64,000 bases of DNA from Nocardiopsis_B mangrovi. Its GTDB lineage: Bacteria; Actinomycetota; Actinomycetes; Streptosporangiales; Streptosporangiaceae. The stretch covers positions 1 through 64,000 of the forward strand of contig NZ_JBHSFQ010000008.1 in NCBI RefSeq assembly GCF_042653925.1, in the 5' to 3' direction. The stretch's first letter is position 1; every line of letters starts with the position of its first letter. The notes below the pieces were generated by a model. It worked only from the letters and a program-made list of their open reading frames with translations. It did not search any database and was not told where the DNA came from. This document shows positions 55,851 to 64,000 of this stretch, piece by piece. A program made the translations under genes and the position numbers.

Positions 55851-57031
55851 CAGCCGGCGCACGGATCGCCCGGGTCCTCTCCAGCCGGGGCGTGATCCAA
55901 GATCCGGCGTGGCACCGGGCCGTTCTCAGCGTGGACCGCGACGCGTTCGTCCCGGATGTGGTGTGGGCCGAGGAGCCGTCCACCGGCCTGTACGCCCCCT
56001 ATCCGCGCGATGCCGACCCGGACGTTCATCGGTGGCTGGGTGAGGACGTTTCGCTCGTCACCCAGGTGGACGACGGGCACCCGGCCGCTGCTGGAGGCCG
56101 GGGATACACACCGACGAGTTCCCTCTCGCAGCCCAGCCTGGTCGTCGCCATGCTCCAAGTGCTCGACGTCGAGGACGGGCACCGGGTGTTGGAGGTCGGC
56201 ACCGGCTCCGGATACAACACCGCCCTGTTGTGTTCGCGGCTGGGTGCGGGGAACGTGACCTCCGTCGAGGTGGACGCCGACGTAGCGGCCGACGCCGAGA
56301 AAAACCTGGCCGCCACCGGGTACACGCCGCACCTGATCGTGGGAGACGGCGCCGCGCCGGTGGCCGGTGGCCCCTACGACCGGGTGCTGTCCACCGTGGC
56401 CGTCCAGACGATTCCCGCCGCGTGGCTGCAAGCTCTCGGCCCCGGCGGGGTGATCGTGACCCCCTGGACCCCCGGGCCGGGTTTCGCGTCGTCGGTCCTG
56501 CTGCGCCTGATCGTAGACGAGACCGGGGACGCTCACGGCCGGGTTGTCGGGGACGCCGCGTTCATGATGCTGCGCGCCCACCGCCCGGACCGGTTAGGGT
56601 ACGGCGCGTTCGTGGACGAGGACGCGCCCGGCGTTGCAGAGGGCACGACCGCCACGAACCCGCGATGGGTCACCGACCCCCACCCGGGGTGGAAGGTGGT
56701 GCTCGGCCACCTCGTACCGCACATCGGATACGCCTCCTACGAAGCCGCCCCGGACAACACCACGGCCGCGGGGGAGGCGACCGTCTACGTGTTCGACCGG
56801 GCCGGCACGTCGTGGGTGCTCGGCGAGTACACCCCGGCGGGCGGCCCGTATGAGGCGAAGCGGCACGGCCCCCGAGACCTGTGGGCGGAGATCGCCGCCG
56901 CCCGGGATGTGTGGGAACGGTTAGGCAGACCGAGGCGCGACCGGCTGGGAGTGACCGTGGCCGCCGATGGTGACCAAACCCTGTGGGTGGACGGCCCCGG
57001 CAACTCGGTCATCTCCCCTTGTAATGGCTAG
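55847..57031 (+). CDS. PIMT-like (protein L-isoaspartate O-methyltransferase) RiPP-type methyltransferase, 394 aa
   Basis: GTG 55847 overlaps the peptide gene by four bases. PIMT landmarks: TPTSSLSQPSLVVAMLQVLD (the Ser/Gln-Pro entrance loop), motif I HRVLEVGTGSGYNTALLCSR, NVTSVEVDADVAADAEKNL and YDRVLSTVAVQTIPAAWLQA. Housekeeping PIMTs are about 220 residues; this one has an N-terminal ~90-residue leader region and a ~150-residue C-terminal extension (from MLRAHRPDRLGYGAF), the architecture of PIMT homologues of RiPP clusters that methylate Asp to make aspartimide. Its substrate is most likely the coupled 46-aa peptide. Confidence 0.85.
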   Translation: MTAGARIARVLSSRGVIQDPAWHRAVLSVDRDAFVPDVVWAEEPSTGLYAPYPRDADPDVHRWLGEDVSLVTQVDDGHPAAAGGRGYTPTSSLSQPSLVVAMLQVLDVEDGHRVLEVGTGSGYNTALLCSRLGAGNVTSVEVDADVAADAEKNLAATGYTPHLIVGDGAAPVAGGPYDRVLSTVAVQTIPAAWLQALGPGGVIVTPWTPGPGFASSVLLRLIVDETGDAHGRVVGDAAFMMLRAHRPDRLGYGAFVDEDAPGVAEGTTATNPRWVTDPHPGWKVVLGHLVPHIGYASYEAAPDNTTAAGEATVYVFDRAGTSWVLGEYTPAGGPYEAKRHGPRDLWAEIAAARDVWERLGRPRRDRLGVTVAADGDQTLWVDGPGNSVISPCNG

Positions 57032-57049
57032 GCAAACGTCAGCGGCCCA

Positions 57050-57586
57050 TCACGCCGCCCTCCATTCATCATCCAGAATGGAATGCACGATGGAATCACG
57101 CCATGCGCCACGGGTCCGCAGGTGCCGGCGGATGCGCCCCTCTTCGATCATCCCTACGCGCTCCATCACTCGCTTCGACGCGAGGTTGTCCGGTGACCGC
57201 GCTCCCCACAACCGGTTCAGCTCCAGCGTGTCGAACCCGAGGGCGAGAAGCAGTTGGACGAGTTCTACGCCGAGGCCACGTCCCCACATGTCCGGTCGTA
57301 GAGCGAATCCGACCTGCCCGCTGTGGGGGCGCTCGTCGACCCCCAATCGGGCTGCGCCCACGAGTTCATCCGCGCTGTCCGCAACGGCCACCATGTACAC
57401 GCTGCGCGACACCATCGCAGCGTCCCCGGCCGCGGAACTGATTATGGCCTCGCACTGGTCGAAGGTGCGAGGCTCGAAGGACAGATGCCGGGTCGCCGCC
57501 TCGTCCCCATAAACCGCGAACAGACCAGCCGCGTCGGACGGGCGAAACTCTCGAAGCCGAAGGCGCGAACCCTGTACGTCGATCAC
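57050..57586 (-). CDS. GNAT N-acetyltransferase, RimJ/RimL type, 178 aa
   Basis: Typical opening MIDVQGSRLRLREFRPSDAA, beta-bulge strand VGFALRPDMWGRGLGVELVQ carrying the acetyl-CoA R/Q-x-x-G-x-G/A site, and ELNRLWGARSPDNLASKRVM near the end. Such enzymes acetylate ribosomal protein N-termini, aminoglycosides or small amines. It converges with the PIMT-like gene (19 bp gap) and lies nine bp past the stop of the XRE gene, so it is probably co-transcribed with that regulator. Confidence 0.9.
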   Translation of the reverse strand: MIDVQGSRLRLREFRPSDAAGLFAVYGDEAATRHLSFEPRTFDQCEAIISSAAGDAAMVSRSVYMVAVADSADELVGAARLGVDERPHSGQVGFALRPDMWGRGLGVELVQLLLALGFDTLELNRLWGARSPDNLASKRVMERVGMIEEGRIRRHLRTRGAWRDSIVHSILDDEWRAA

Positions 57587-57595
57587 GCCCCGAGG

Positions 57596-59080
57596 CTAGC
57601 GCCCCGGTGTGAGCGCGGCGGCAGACGCCTGCCCGTAGCCCTCGATCTGCTGGCGGAGCGTGTTGGCCGTTCGGCTACCGGCGAAGCGAGAATCCCGTAG
57701 CGCGCCGTGGACACGCATGGCGCTGGCCACAACCCCAGCGACGCGCTGGTCCACAGGCAGCGCCAGCACCTGGGAAAGCGCATCGGCTGCGCCGTCCGCA
57801 TCCCCTTGCGTCGCCCGGACGAACGCCAGATCCGACCGTGCGCCTGCGTCGTCGCCATAGGCCCAGTCGTCCGACTGGCCGGCAGCCGCTTCCTCGTAGG
57901 CGTTGATCGCTTCGATCGCTGCCTGCTCTGCCGCCTCCTCCTGCCCCGGAATCCAGATCCGCGTGTCGGCCCCGTAATAGAGCTGGCGGCAGCGGGCGAA
58001 CCGCATGAGCCCGCCGAAGGCATCTAGATCGTCGTGCTCCGCGGCGTCTTGTAGGTCGGTCGCCGCGTCGAGGTCCTGGGATGCGCGTTCCCCATGGCCG
58101 AGGGCTGCCCACGTGCGGGCGCTCTGTGCCAGCAGCCATACGCCGGCTGTGCCAGTGTGGGGGGTTGCCAAGTCCCGCCCCAGTTGCGCGTACCGCGAGG
58201 CTTCCGACGTCCAACCAGCCCAGTAGGCCATGAGGGACTGTTGGGCGCGGATACGCACGCGTAGTCCGTTGTGATCCGCGTTGTCGGCACAGACATAGGC
58301 GGTCCGGGCCTGTTTCATGGCTGCCCTGGGGTCTCCCAGGTCGTGACTGGCTTTGGCGAGCATCAATGAGAGCAGGCCCGCGAGCATGTATAGGTCTTTG
58401 GTCTGGTTCGGTTGCTGTCGGCCCTCCAAGAGGACGAAGGCGATGTTCTGGGCTTCGATAAGGTCCCCGAGCACATGGTGAAGCGGGCTACGCGGGTAGA
58501 CGCTGGCGATGCGCTGTACCTCGTCGGACAGCTCCGCGAGCGTCTCGGGGCCGACGTTGGTTCCTTCGGCGAGGGCGGCGAACCGCAGTGCCCTCTGAGC
58601 GGCCATGGCGACCTGCCTTTCTGAGGTGGGATGGTCGACAGCGGTCGGGGTGAAGAACGGCTTCCGTGCCGGCTGTTTCGGCGAGGGGAGGGTATCCGTC
58701 CCGTACTGCGCGGTTCGGAGACGAGCGAGGATTTCGCGTTCGTGCCGGTCAAGCCGATCGAACCCGTAGGGGGTGAGAAGGCGCAGAGGTGACGTGCCGT
58801 ATATCTCTGCCAGGGCGATGATCTGGGATGCGTGAGGGGCCTTGCCGCCCTCTGGCCACAGCTCGATTCGGCTCAGTGTGGCCTGTTCCAGAGGAAGTCC
58901 GGACTTCTCTTTGTAGCGCTCAGCCACTTCAGACTGGCTCCAGCCGCTCATCATCCGGTAAGCGGCCAGGGGAGAGCAGTTGCTCCCGTGCCGGATCTCA
59001 TCCGCGATTTCGTCATCGTCGCGCCCCTGGCGACGCATTTGATCACAGAGACGAGTCGTGTCCTTCTTCGTCCACCCCAC
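57596..59080 (-). CDS. XRE-family regulator with TPR-like C-terminal domain, 494 aa
   Basis: HTH near residues 38-85: AAYRMMSGWSQSEVAERYKE, EQATLSRIELWPEGGKAPHA, SQIIALAEIYGTSPLRLLTP. The remaining ~350 residues are helical repeats (KQARTAYVCADNADHNGLRV, LGRDLATPHTGTAGVWLLAQ, AIEAINAYEEAAAGQSDDWA) like the TPR domains of actinobacterial peptide- or small-molecule-responsive XRE regulators. Divergent from the radical-SAM/reductase/exonuclease operon with only about 170 bp between, and upstream of the GNAT gene. It probably regulates both. Confidence 0.88.
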   Translation of the reverse strand: MGWTKKDTTRLCDQMRRQGRDDDEIADEIRHGSNCSPLAAYRMMSGWSQSEVAERYKEKSGLPLEQATLSRIELWPEGGKAPHASQIIALAEIYGTSPLRLLTPYGFDRLDRHEREILARLRTAQYGTDTLPSPKQPARKPFFTPTAVDHPTSERQVAMAAQRALRFAALAEGTNVGPETLAELSDEVQRIASVYPRSPLHHVLGDLIEAQNIAFVLLEGRQQPNQTKDLYMLAGLLSLMLAKASHDLGDPRAAMKQARTAYVCADNADHNGLRVRIRAQQSLMAYWAGWTSEASRYAQLGRDLATPHTGTAGVWLLAQSARTWAALGHGERASQDLDAATDLQDAAEHDDLDAFGGLMRFARCRQLYYGADTRIWIPGQEEAAEQAAIEAINAYEEAAAGQSDDWAYGDDAGARSDLAFVRATQGDADGAADALSQVLALPVDQRVAGVVASAMRVHGALRDSRFAGSRTANTLRQQIEGYGQASAAALTPGR

Positions 59081-59258
59081 GCGGGTCTCCTCCGGATCCC
59101 GTAAGGAAGATTGCCCGATCTTTGGAGCTCAGGCAGCTTCACCTTCATCGACGGCCGCACCCCCGTCACCCCGTTCAAGGGCAAATACGCCGCCAAGACC
59201 CCGCAGGTGTTCGACCTGATCCGGGCTGGCTGGGAAAACGCCGGCGTCGCCGCGGCCC

Positions 59259-60500
59259 CTCATCCGCGAAGCCCGCGGTGTGGGTGTCGACGTCTCCAAG
59301 CTCACGACCAACGGTGTGTGGGCGTCCTCCGACCGGGCGTGCGGGCGCATGTTCGACCGGCTCACCGGGGCGGGGTTGTTGGAGAACCGGTTGTTCGTGC
59401 CGTTGGTGATGGTGTCCATCAGGGAGCAGACGACCCCGCTGGATGATGTCGCCCGCATCATCCGTCACGTCACCCGGGAGTTCACCGACCGGGAGGTGAA
59501 CGTCTGCGTGTCGTCCTTGGCCGACCCGGCCACCCGGGAGCACAGGGTGTACCGACTCATCGAGCTCTACGAGGACGCTTATGGGGAGTTCCCGCACGAT
59601 CGGGTGCACTCCACGATGCGTGTCCACCTGCCCAACGAGCGCCTGGACGGCCAAGCGACCATCGACCGGCCCGGCCACACCCCCATCTCGGCGTGGATGC
59701 GGCGCTGCTATGACTGCTTCGCCCCCACCGTCGGCCCCTACGTCCTCCCCACGTCCCTGGTCAAGCAGGACGGTGACTTCTACTCCTGTGCGGCGTTCGA
59801 CGTCCCGGAGAACCTGCGGTTCGGCAACGTGTTCACCCAGCCGCTGCGCGAGATCATCCACGCCACCAACCAGTCCGCCTACGTGCGGCGCCTGCGCACC
59901 GTCGCCGACCTCACCGCCGCAGTGTGGGAGCGAACCGACCCCACGGCCGCCCGCATCGCCGACCACGAGTACTACCTGCGCCGCCGCTCCCCCTCCCCCA
60001 CGCGGCGACGCCGCTTCGACCACGCCGCCGACCTCCTTATCAAGGGCGGGCTGAACGACGACGACACCCTGGTCGACATCGCGGCCGGCTGGACCGAGCT
60101 GGACCAGGTGCTGCGCATCGACCACCGGTGGCGGGGCCGCTACATCCGGGTGGACGGGGCGATGGACGGCGTCGAACTCAACACGTGGGAGCCCCCGTTC
60201 GCGCGGGAGTGGTTCGCCGCGCTGGAGATCATCGAGCACCTGGCCGACCCCGCCCGCCTCGTCTCGGAACTCGTGAACGCGGCCACGAAGGGGGTCATCA
60301 TCACCACCCCCAACCCCGCGGTGATCGACGTGCGGGCGATGGACCCCACCCACATCACCCCCGTCAGCCGCGAGGAACTGGAGGCGTGGGGGTTCAAAGT
60401 CCGCGCCGAAAAGTTGTACCGGTTCGGCGGTGACGGCCTGATCGCCCACCGATACGTTGCTGCCACCAGCGAGAACACCGACAAGGACAGGCGCGCATGA
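59259..60500 (+). pseudogene. 5'-truncated radical SAM / methyltransferase fusion
   Basis: Coding homology begins abruptly at LIREARGVGVDVSKLTTNGV, typical of the middle of a radical SAM barrel, with no upstream CxxxCxxC or GGE motif. Upstream sequence in any frame is unrelated (TFIDGRTPVTPFKGKYAAK). A downstream Cys cluster (MRRCYDCFAPTVG and FYSCAAFD) looks like a SPASM/twitch-type auxiliary site, and the C-terminal ~190 residues are a divergent class I methyltransferase (FAALEIIEHLADPARLVSEL). The frame is otherwise open to 60500 and overlaps the reductase by ATGA. The radical chemistry must be lost; the methyltransferase half could still be made. Confidence 0.65.
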
Positions 60501-61269
60501 ACCTGCTCATCACCGGCATCACCACCCCCTCCTCCATCGCCTACGCCGTCGCCGAGGAGGCCATGAACCAGGGGCACGAGGTGCTGTTGACCAACCCGCC
60601 GGGCCGGGCGCTGAGCATCTGCGAACGCGTCGCCAAACGCCTCCCCAAAGACCCGGTGGACATCTTGGCGATGGACGTCACCGACCCCGACCAGATCACC
60701 GACACCGCCCACAAGGTCGCCGGCCACTGGGGCCACATCGACGGGCTGTTCCACTCCATCGCCTACGCACCCGAGGCCGCGCTCGGCGGCAATTTCCTCA
60801 CCACCGAATGGGAGGACGTCGCGACCGCCATCCACGTCTCCGGCTACTCGTTGAAGGCCCTCGCGGTCGGGTTCCGCAACCTGCTGACGAAAGCGCCCGA
60901 GGGTGCCGGGGTCGTGTCGCTGACGTTCGACGCGTCGGTGGCCTGGCCGGTCTACGACTGGATGGGCTCGCCAAGGCCGTCCTGGAGAACTCAACGAAGT
61001 ACCTCGCCCGCGACCTCGGAGGCGAGAACATCCGGGTCAACACCATCTCCGCCGGGCCGATCGCCTCCCTCGCGGGCAGCTCCATCCCCGGGTTCAGCAC
61101 ACTCGCGGAAGCCTGGGGTGACCACTCCCCCCTCGGATGGGACACCAACGACTCCACCGTCGTGGCCGGGCCGGCCCTGTTCCTGATGTCGCCCGCCGCG
61201 CGCGGCATCACGGGAACGACCCTGCACGTCGACGGCGGCTACCGCGCCATGGGCGCACCCCTCCGATAG
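60497..61269 (+). pseudogene. FabI-like enoyl-ACP reductase family SDR with single-base frameshift
   Basis: N-terminus LLITGITTPSSIAYAVAEEA is the FabI-type variant of the SDR glycine motif; DPDQITDTAHKVAGHWGHID and GLFHSIAYAPEAALGGNF follow. At 60966, in YDWMG|SPRP, one base is missing: restoring it gives YDWMGxAKAVLENSTKYLAR, completing the catalytic Tyr-x6-Lys, and the rest continues in the other frame (RVNTISAGPIASLAGSSIPG, GTTLHVDGGYRAMG). As read, the protein stops being FabI after about residue 157. Either a young pseudogene or a single sequencing error. Confidence 0.8.
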
Positions 61270-61309
61270 CCGTTACCGCCTGCTACGACGACCCCCCTGG
61301 GGGACCGCC

Positions 61310-61945
61310 ATGCCCGACCAGCCGTGGACGTCCGCGCCCATGTCCGTCATCGACCTGGAAGGCACCGGCGCCCAAGACCGCGACAACGAGGCGATCCTTG
61401 AGATAGCGGTGGTCCCCCTGGTAGGAGGTTCCCCCGACTCGGCGGCAGGGTGGGAGACCCTCATCAACCCCGGCCGCCCGATCCCGAGGAAACCATGGAT
61501 CTCCCCCGGCCTCACCGACGACGGGCTCGGTGACGCTCCCACACCCGCCGAGATCGCCCCGACGTTGGCGACCATGGCGGACGGCCGCTATCTGGTGGGC
61601 CATAACGTCGGGGTGGACTGGCGGCTCCTGCACCGCCGCCACCCCGACGTCCAGCCGGCAGGGCTGATCGACACCATGCGCCTGGCCCGCAAGACCGAAG
61701 GCAAGGCGCCGAAATCTTTGGGGGCGTTGGTCGACAGGTACGGGCTCCGCGACCGCATCACCGACCTCGTGCCGGACGGGCGACCGCACCGGGCCATGTG
61801 GGACACCGTCGCCGCCGGGCTCCTCCTGCCGGTGCTGGTCGCGGAGCTGTGGGAGAACCCGCCGACCATCAAGGCGTTGCTCGACACCGCAGGGCTGCCG
61901 CTCGGGAACGAACCGGTCGGGTTCGAGCAGCCCCCGCTGCTGTAG
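61310..61945 (+). CDS. DEDDh 3'-5' exonuclease (DnaQ/RNase T fold), 211 aa
   Basis: All five site residues are visible: Asp and Glu in MSVIDLEGTGAQD, Asp in GHNVGVDWRLLHRR, and His/Asp in RPHRAMWDTVAAG. The fold matches DnaQ-like proofreading exonucleases and RNase T. A short GGGGGACC site precedes ATG 61310; ATG 61340 is an alternative that starts right at the first motif. It lies 40 bp after the FabI-like gene in the same orientation. The role is unknown; it may have served the same operon. Confidence 0.88.
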   Translation: MPDQPWTSAPMSVIDLEGTGAQDRDNEAILEIAVVPLVGGSPDSAAGWETLINPGRPIPRKPWISPGLTDDGLGDAPTPAEIAPTLATMADGRYLVGHNVGVDWRLLHRRHPDVQPAGLIDTMRLARKTEGKAPKSLGALVDRYGLRDRITDLVPDGRPHRAMWDTVAAGLLLPVLVAELWENPPTIKALLDTAGLPLGNEPVGFEQPPLL

Positions 61946-61999
61946 CGCGCTTACCCTGATCCCGGCCGGGTGGTCGTCCTGAAAGCGTTCGCCCGGCCA

Positions 62000-62428
62000 G
62001 GCGCGGAGACGACGAAACGTCCCGCCCCGCCTGAGAGTCAGGCAGGCCGGCCGGGTTTGGCCGGGCGGGTGGTGGCCGTCTGGGCGACGAGGGTTTCCCT
62101 CATCGGGGCTGAGCAGGCGGGGACGGCCTCCCGCCCGGTCAGGGTCCAGGCAGCCCATGCCCCGGTCGTTGAACGTGTGGATGACGTCGCGGACGGTGCC
62201 GGTATCGGCGGCGACCGGTTTCGCGATGGCCGGGACGGTGTTGCCCGAGGCCGGGGCGAGGCTCATCATCGCGCGGCGGTAGCGCACGGTGCTGGTGCCG
62301 CCCCGGCGCACGATGCGCCGGAGATTCTGGCCTTCCTGGTCGGTGAGTCCGCGGGCTCTGACCGGTTCCGCCACCACTTGCCTGACAGGGGTGACCGCAC
62401 TGTCGCGGCCAACCCTGTCAGCGATCAC
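62000..62428 (-). mobile_element. IS630-family transposase remnant
   Basis: The minus-strand frame from 62428 reads VRARGLTDQEGQNLRRIVRR and DTGTVRDVIHTFNDRGMGCL then GGRPRLLSPDE, the N-terminal HTH region of IS630-type transposases of actinobacteria. At about 62108 the frame shifts: the other phase gives TLVAQTATTRPAKPGRPA and then a stop. The DDE catalytic domain is absent. No terminal inverted repeats were found. Confidence 0.8.
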
Positions 62429-62457
62429 CGCCCCGGTGAACGTTCCCGGTCACAGCA

Positions 62458-63231
62458 CTAGACCTCGACCTTCATCGGGTTGCCGGTGGGCTCGTGCATG
62501 CCCGACTCCGGTTCCAGGGTGATGCCGATCTCGCGGGCCGAGCCCAGGCCGTCGGCCATGCCCGCGAGCATGCCATCGCCCGACTCCTGGAGCATCCCCG
62601 CCGAGCGCATGCCGTCGTCGTCGACGTACCACATCTGGTACGCCCTCCCGCTGGGTGCCGGAGGCAGGCCCTCCACCACGATCATCACGGCGTCGTTCCG
62701 CTGGGACGCTACGACGGTGGCGCGCGCGTCGCTCCGGCCGATCTGCGACGCGCGCATCTGGGCGTCGGAGGCCGCGAGCAGCGCCTCGACCTCGGAGCTG
62801 TGCGTCTGCATCTGGGCCATGCGCATGCCCATGGACACGCTGGTGCCGCCCAAGGCGACGGCGACCAGCAGCGACGCCGCAGCCAGGACCCACGGCAGGC
62901 GGGCCTGGTTCGGAGATGGCAGGGGGGACCTCCGTCGCCGCCGTGTGGCGCCAGCGGAGGCGCTTCCGTCGGGCTTCTCGACCGCGGTCACCGGCGGAAG
63001 CTGGCGGATCCGCGGCACCGACGCGCGCAGCCGCTGCCAGACGCGGTCCCCTGGCGCACGGGCGGCGCCGTAGGCGAGCCGGACCGTCGTCGCACGGAAA
63101 TCGTCCAGGTCGCGGCGGCAGTCGGCGCACTCCTCGAGGTGGCGTTCGGCACGGCGGCGCTCGTCGTCGGCGAGCGCGTCCACGGCGTAGCCGGCCGTGA
63201 GCCCGTGGTCGTCGTGGTCCGGGCGCGTCAT
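62458..63231 (-). CDS. RskA-like anti-sigma factor, 257 aa
   Basis: Zinc-binding anti-sigma motif His-x3-Cys-x2-Cys in RHLEECADCRRDLDDF, a single transmembrane segment PWVLAAASLLVAVALGG near residue 125, and an extracytoplasmic RskA C-terminal domain (VVEGLPPAPSGRAYQMWYVD; IGITLEPESGMHEPTGNPMK). It holds the sigma factor at the membrane until regulated proteolysis releases it. ATGA overlap with the upstream sigma gene shows coupling. Confidence 0.93.
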   Translation of the reverse strand: MTRPDHDDHGLTAGYAVDALADDERRRAERHLEECADCRRDLDDFRATTVRLAYGAARAPGDRVWQRLRASVPRIRQLPPVTAVEKPDGSASAGATRRRRRSPLPSPNQARLPWVLAAASLLVAVALGGTSVSMGMRMAQMQTHSSEVEALLAASDAQMRASQIGRSDARATVVASQRNDAVMIVVEGLPPAPSGRAYQMWYVDDDGMRSAGMLQESGDGMLAGMADGLGSAREIGITLEPESGMHEPTGNPMKVEV

Positions 63232-63938
63232 GCGGTCACCCCCAGGCAGTCGCGGAGCCGGATCAGACCGTCCCGCAGCCGGCCCTTCACCGTGGTCAGC
63301 GGCACCCCGAGAACGTCGGCCGCCTCCCGCTGGGTGTAGCCGGTGTAGTAGGTGAGGCGCACCGTCTGCCGCTGGAGGTCGGTCAGGCGGCGCAGGCAGC
63401 GCCGCACCTTCTCCCGTTCGAGCCGGTGCTCGACCTGGTCGGCGACCTCATCAGGCGCCGACGTCTCCGGGGTGAGCCGGCCCGCCGCCGCCATGCGGGC
63501 GGCGGCCGACTGCTCGGAGCGGACCCGGTCGACCGCGCGGCGGTGGGCGATGGTCAGCACCCACGCGCGCACGCCGCCGCGTCTCCGGTCGAAGCGCGCG
63601 GCCATCCGCCAGACCTCGGTGAACACCTCCTGTGTGACTTCCTCGGCCTGGGCGCGGTCGAGCAGGACCCGGGCCGCGAGCCCGAAGACGGGGCCCGACA
63701 GCTCGCGGTAGACCGCTTCGAAGGCGTCGATGTCGCCGAGGGCGGTGAGGTGCAGGTGATCGGCGAGGTCGTCATCGTTTCTGGTATCGGGCCCGTCCTG
63801 GGGGGCCGCGGGATGCGTTGGCGTCGCGGGACGGCCGCGCGCCGCCCTCAGCCCTGCCCGCCGCGCCGGTATCGCCTGTTCCACCCGTGCCACCGTCCTC
63901 GTTCCCGTGCCCTGCCGCCGGCGCACGCCGGTCACCAC
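63228..63938 (-). CDS. ECF RNA polymerase sigma factor (SigK-like), 236 aa
   Basis: Region 2: DIDAFEAVYRELSGPVFGLA, DRAQAEEVTQEVFTEVWRMA; region 4: LTDLQRQTVRLTYYTGYTQR, EAADVLGVPLTTVKGRLRDG. The region-2 and region-4 style and the RskA partner fit the SigK/SigJ-type group (sigma-70 family, ECF19). The ~55 residues before region 2 are disordered and the true start may be at a later GTG. Overlaps the anti-sigma gene by four bases. Confidence 0.92.
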   Translation of the reverse strand: MVTGVRRRQGTGTRTVARVEQAIPARRAGLRAARGRPATPTHPAAPQDGPDTRNDDDLADHLHLTALGDIDAFEAVYRELSGPVFGLAARVLLDRAQAEEVTQEVFTEVWRMAARFDRRRGGVRAWVLTIAHRRAVDRVRSEQSAAARMAAAGRLTPETSAPDEVADQVEHRLEREKVRRCLRRLTDLQRQTVRLTYYTGYTQREAADVLGVPLTTVKGRLRDGLIRLRDCLGVTA

Positions 63939-64000
63939 TGTGGCATTCGGAGCCGCCCGGTGGGAGGCGACCCCGCGCGGGAGAATTGCGTGGGCCGGCG

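Overview
The window is about 70% GC and reads as the chromosome of a filamentous or soil actinomycete. The WXG100/type VII secretion genes, TPR-type XRE regulator, SigK/RskA-like pair, leaderless promoters and a CpnT-like giant protein all point there. Nocardiopsis or a relative is the best guess, but this is inference because no marker gene is present.

Left 25.5 kb (1-25475, all minus strand): one locus devoted to a type VII (ESX-like) exported giant protein. Reading right to left it encodes two WXG100-size proteins, a 140-aa helical protein, a 1012-aa WXG-plus-glycine-repeat protein, a YbaB/EbfC-like protein, a 118-aa WXG100-size partner and then one ORF of at least 6827 codons. That ORF has a CpnT-like WXG N-terminus and runs off the left edge. 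Visible modules are an ADP-ribosyltransferase with an intact R/STS/ExE site, a PI3/4-kinase-fold domain, a metzincin-like HExxHxxGxxD domain, long beta-prone and coiled-coil stretches, and a tandem array of three LuxR-like helix-turn-helix units whose recognition helices differ while their scaffolds are almost identical. A near-identical ~215-bp DNA module precedes each of the three enzyme domains, and a diverged fourth copy precedes the HTH array. It looks like a recombination joint for swapping effector domains.

25.8-38.1 kb: an accessory metabolism and efflux island. Two paralogous DHA2-type MFS pumps (one with a six-gene operon: serine hydrolase, MFS, NmrA-like, Dabb, GMC oxidoreductase, membrane protein) lie head to head. 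Each sits beside the decayed remnant of a TetR gene. A third, intact TetR gene lies at 36.5 kb ahead of an aldo/keto reductase. Five related palindromes link all of these, so the surviving TetR probably controls the whole set.

38.2-47.1 kb: redox and small-molecule genes (SnoaL-like, DUF1684, methyltransferase, XRE-cupin regulator divergent from a thioredoxin-reductase-like flavoprotein, third MFS, Old Yellow Enzyme), then a leaderless HTH gene coupled to a Clp-N/SRPBCC protein. 47.5-55.6 kb: an Asp23-like small protein with an internal duplication, TetR genes, a scrambled ohr, a disulfide reductase, a secreted lipoprotein hydrolase, and remnants of a membrane protein and a TSUP transporter.

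55.7-62.4 kb: a 46-aa Asp/Gly-rich peptide gene overlaps a protein-isoaspartate-methyltransferase homologue by four bases, a candidate PIMT-only (imiditide-like) RiPP locus. Next come a GNAT gene, a large XRE/TPR regulator and a partly decayed operon (5'-truncated radical SAM/methyltransferase, frameshifted FabI-like reductase, DEDDh exonuclease), ending in an IS630 remnant. 62.4-64 kb: an anti-sigma factor (RskA-like) overlapping an ECF sigma factor gene.
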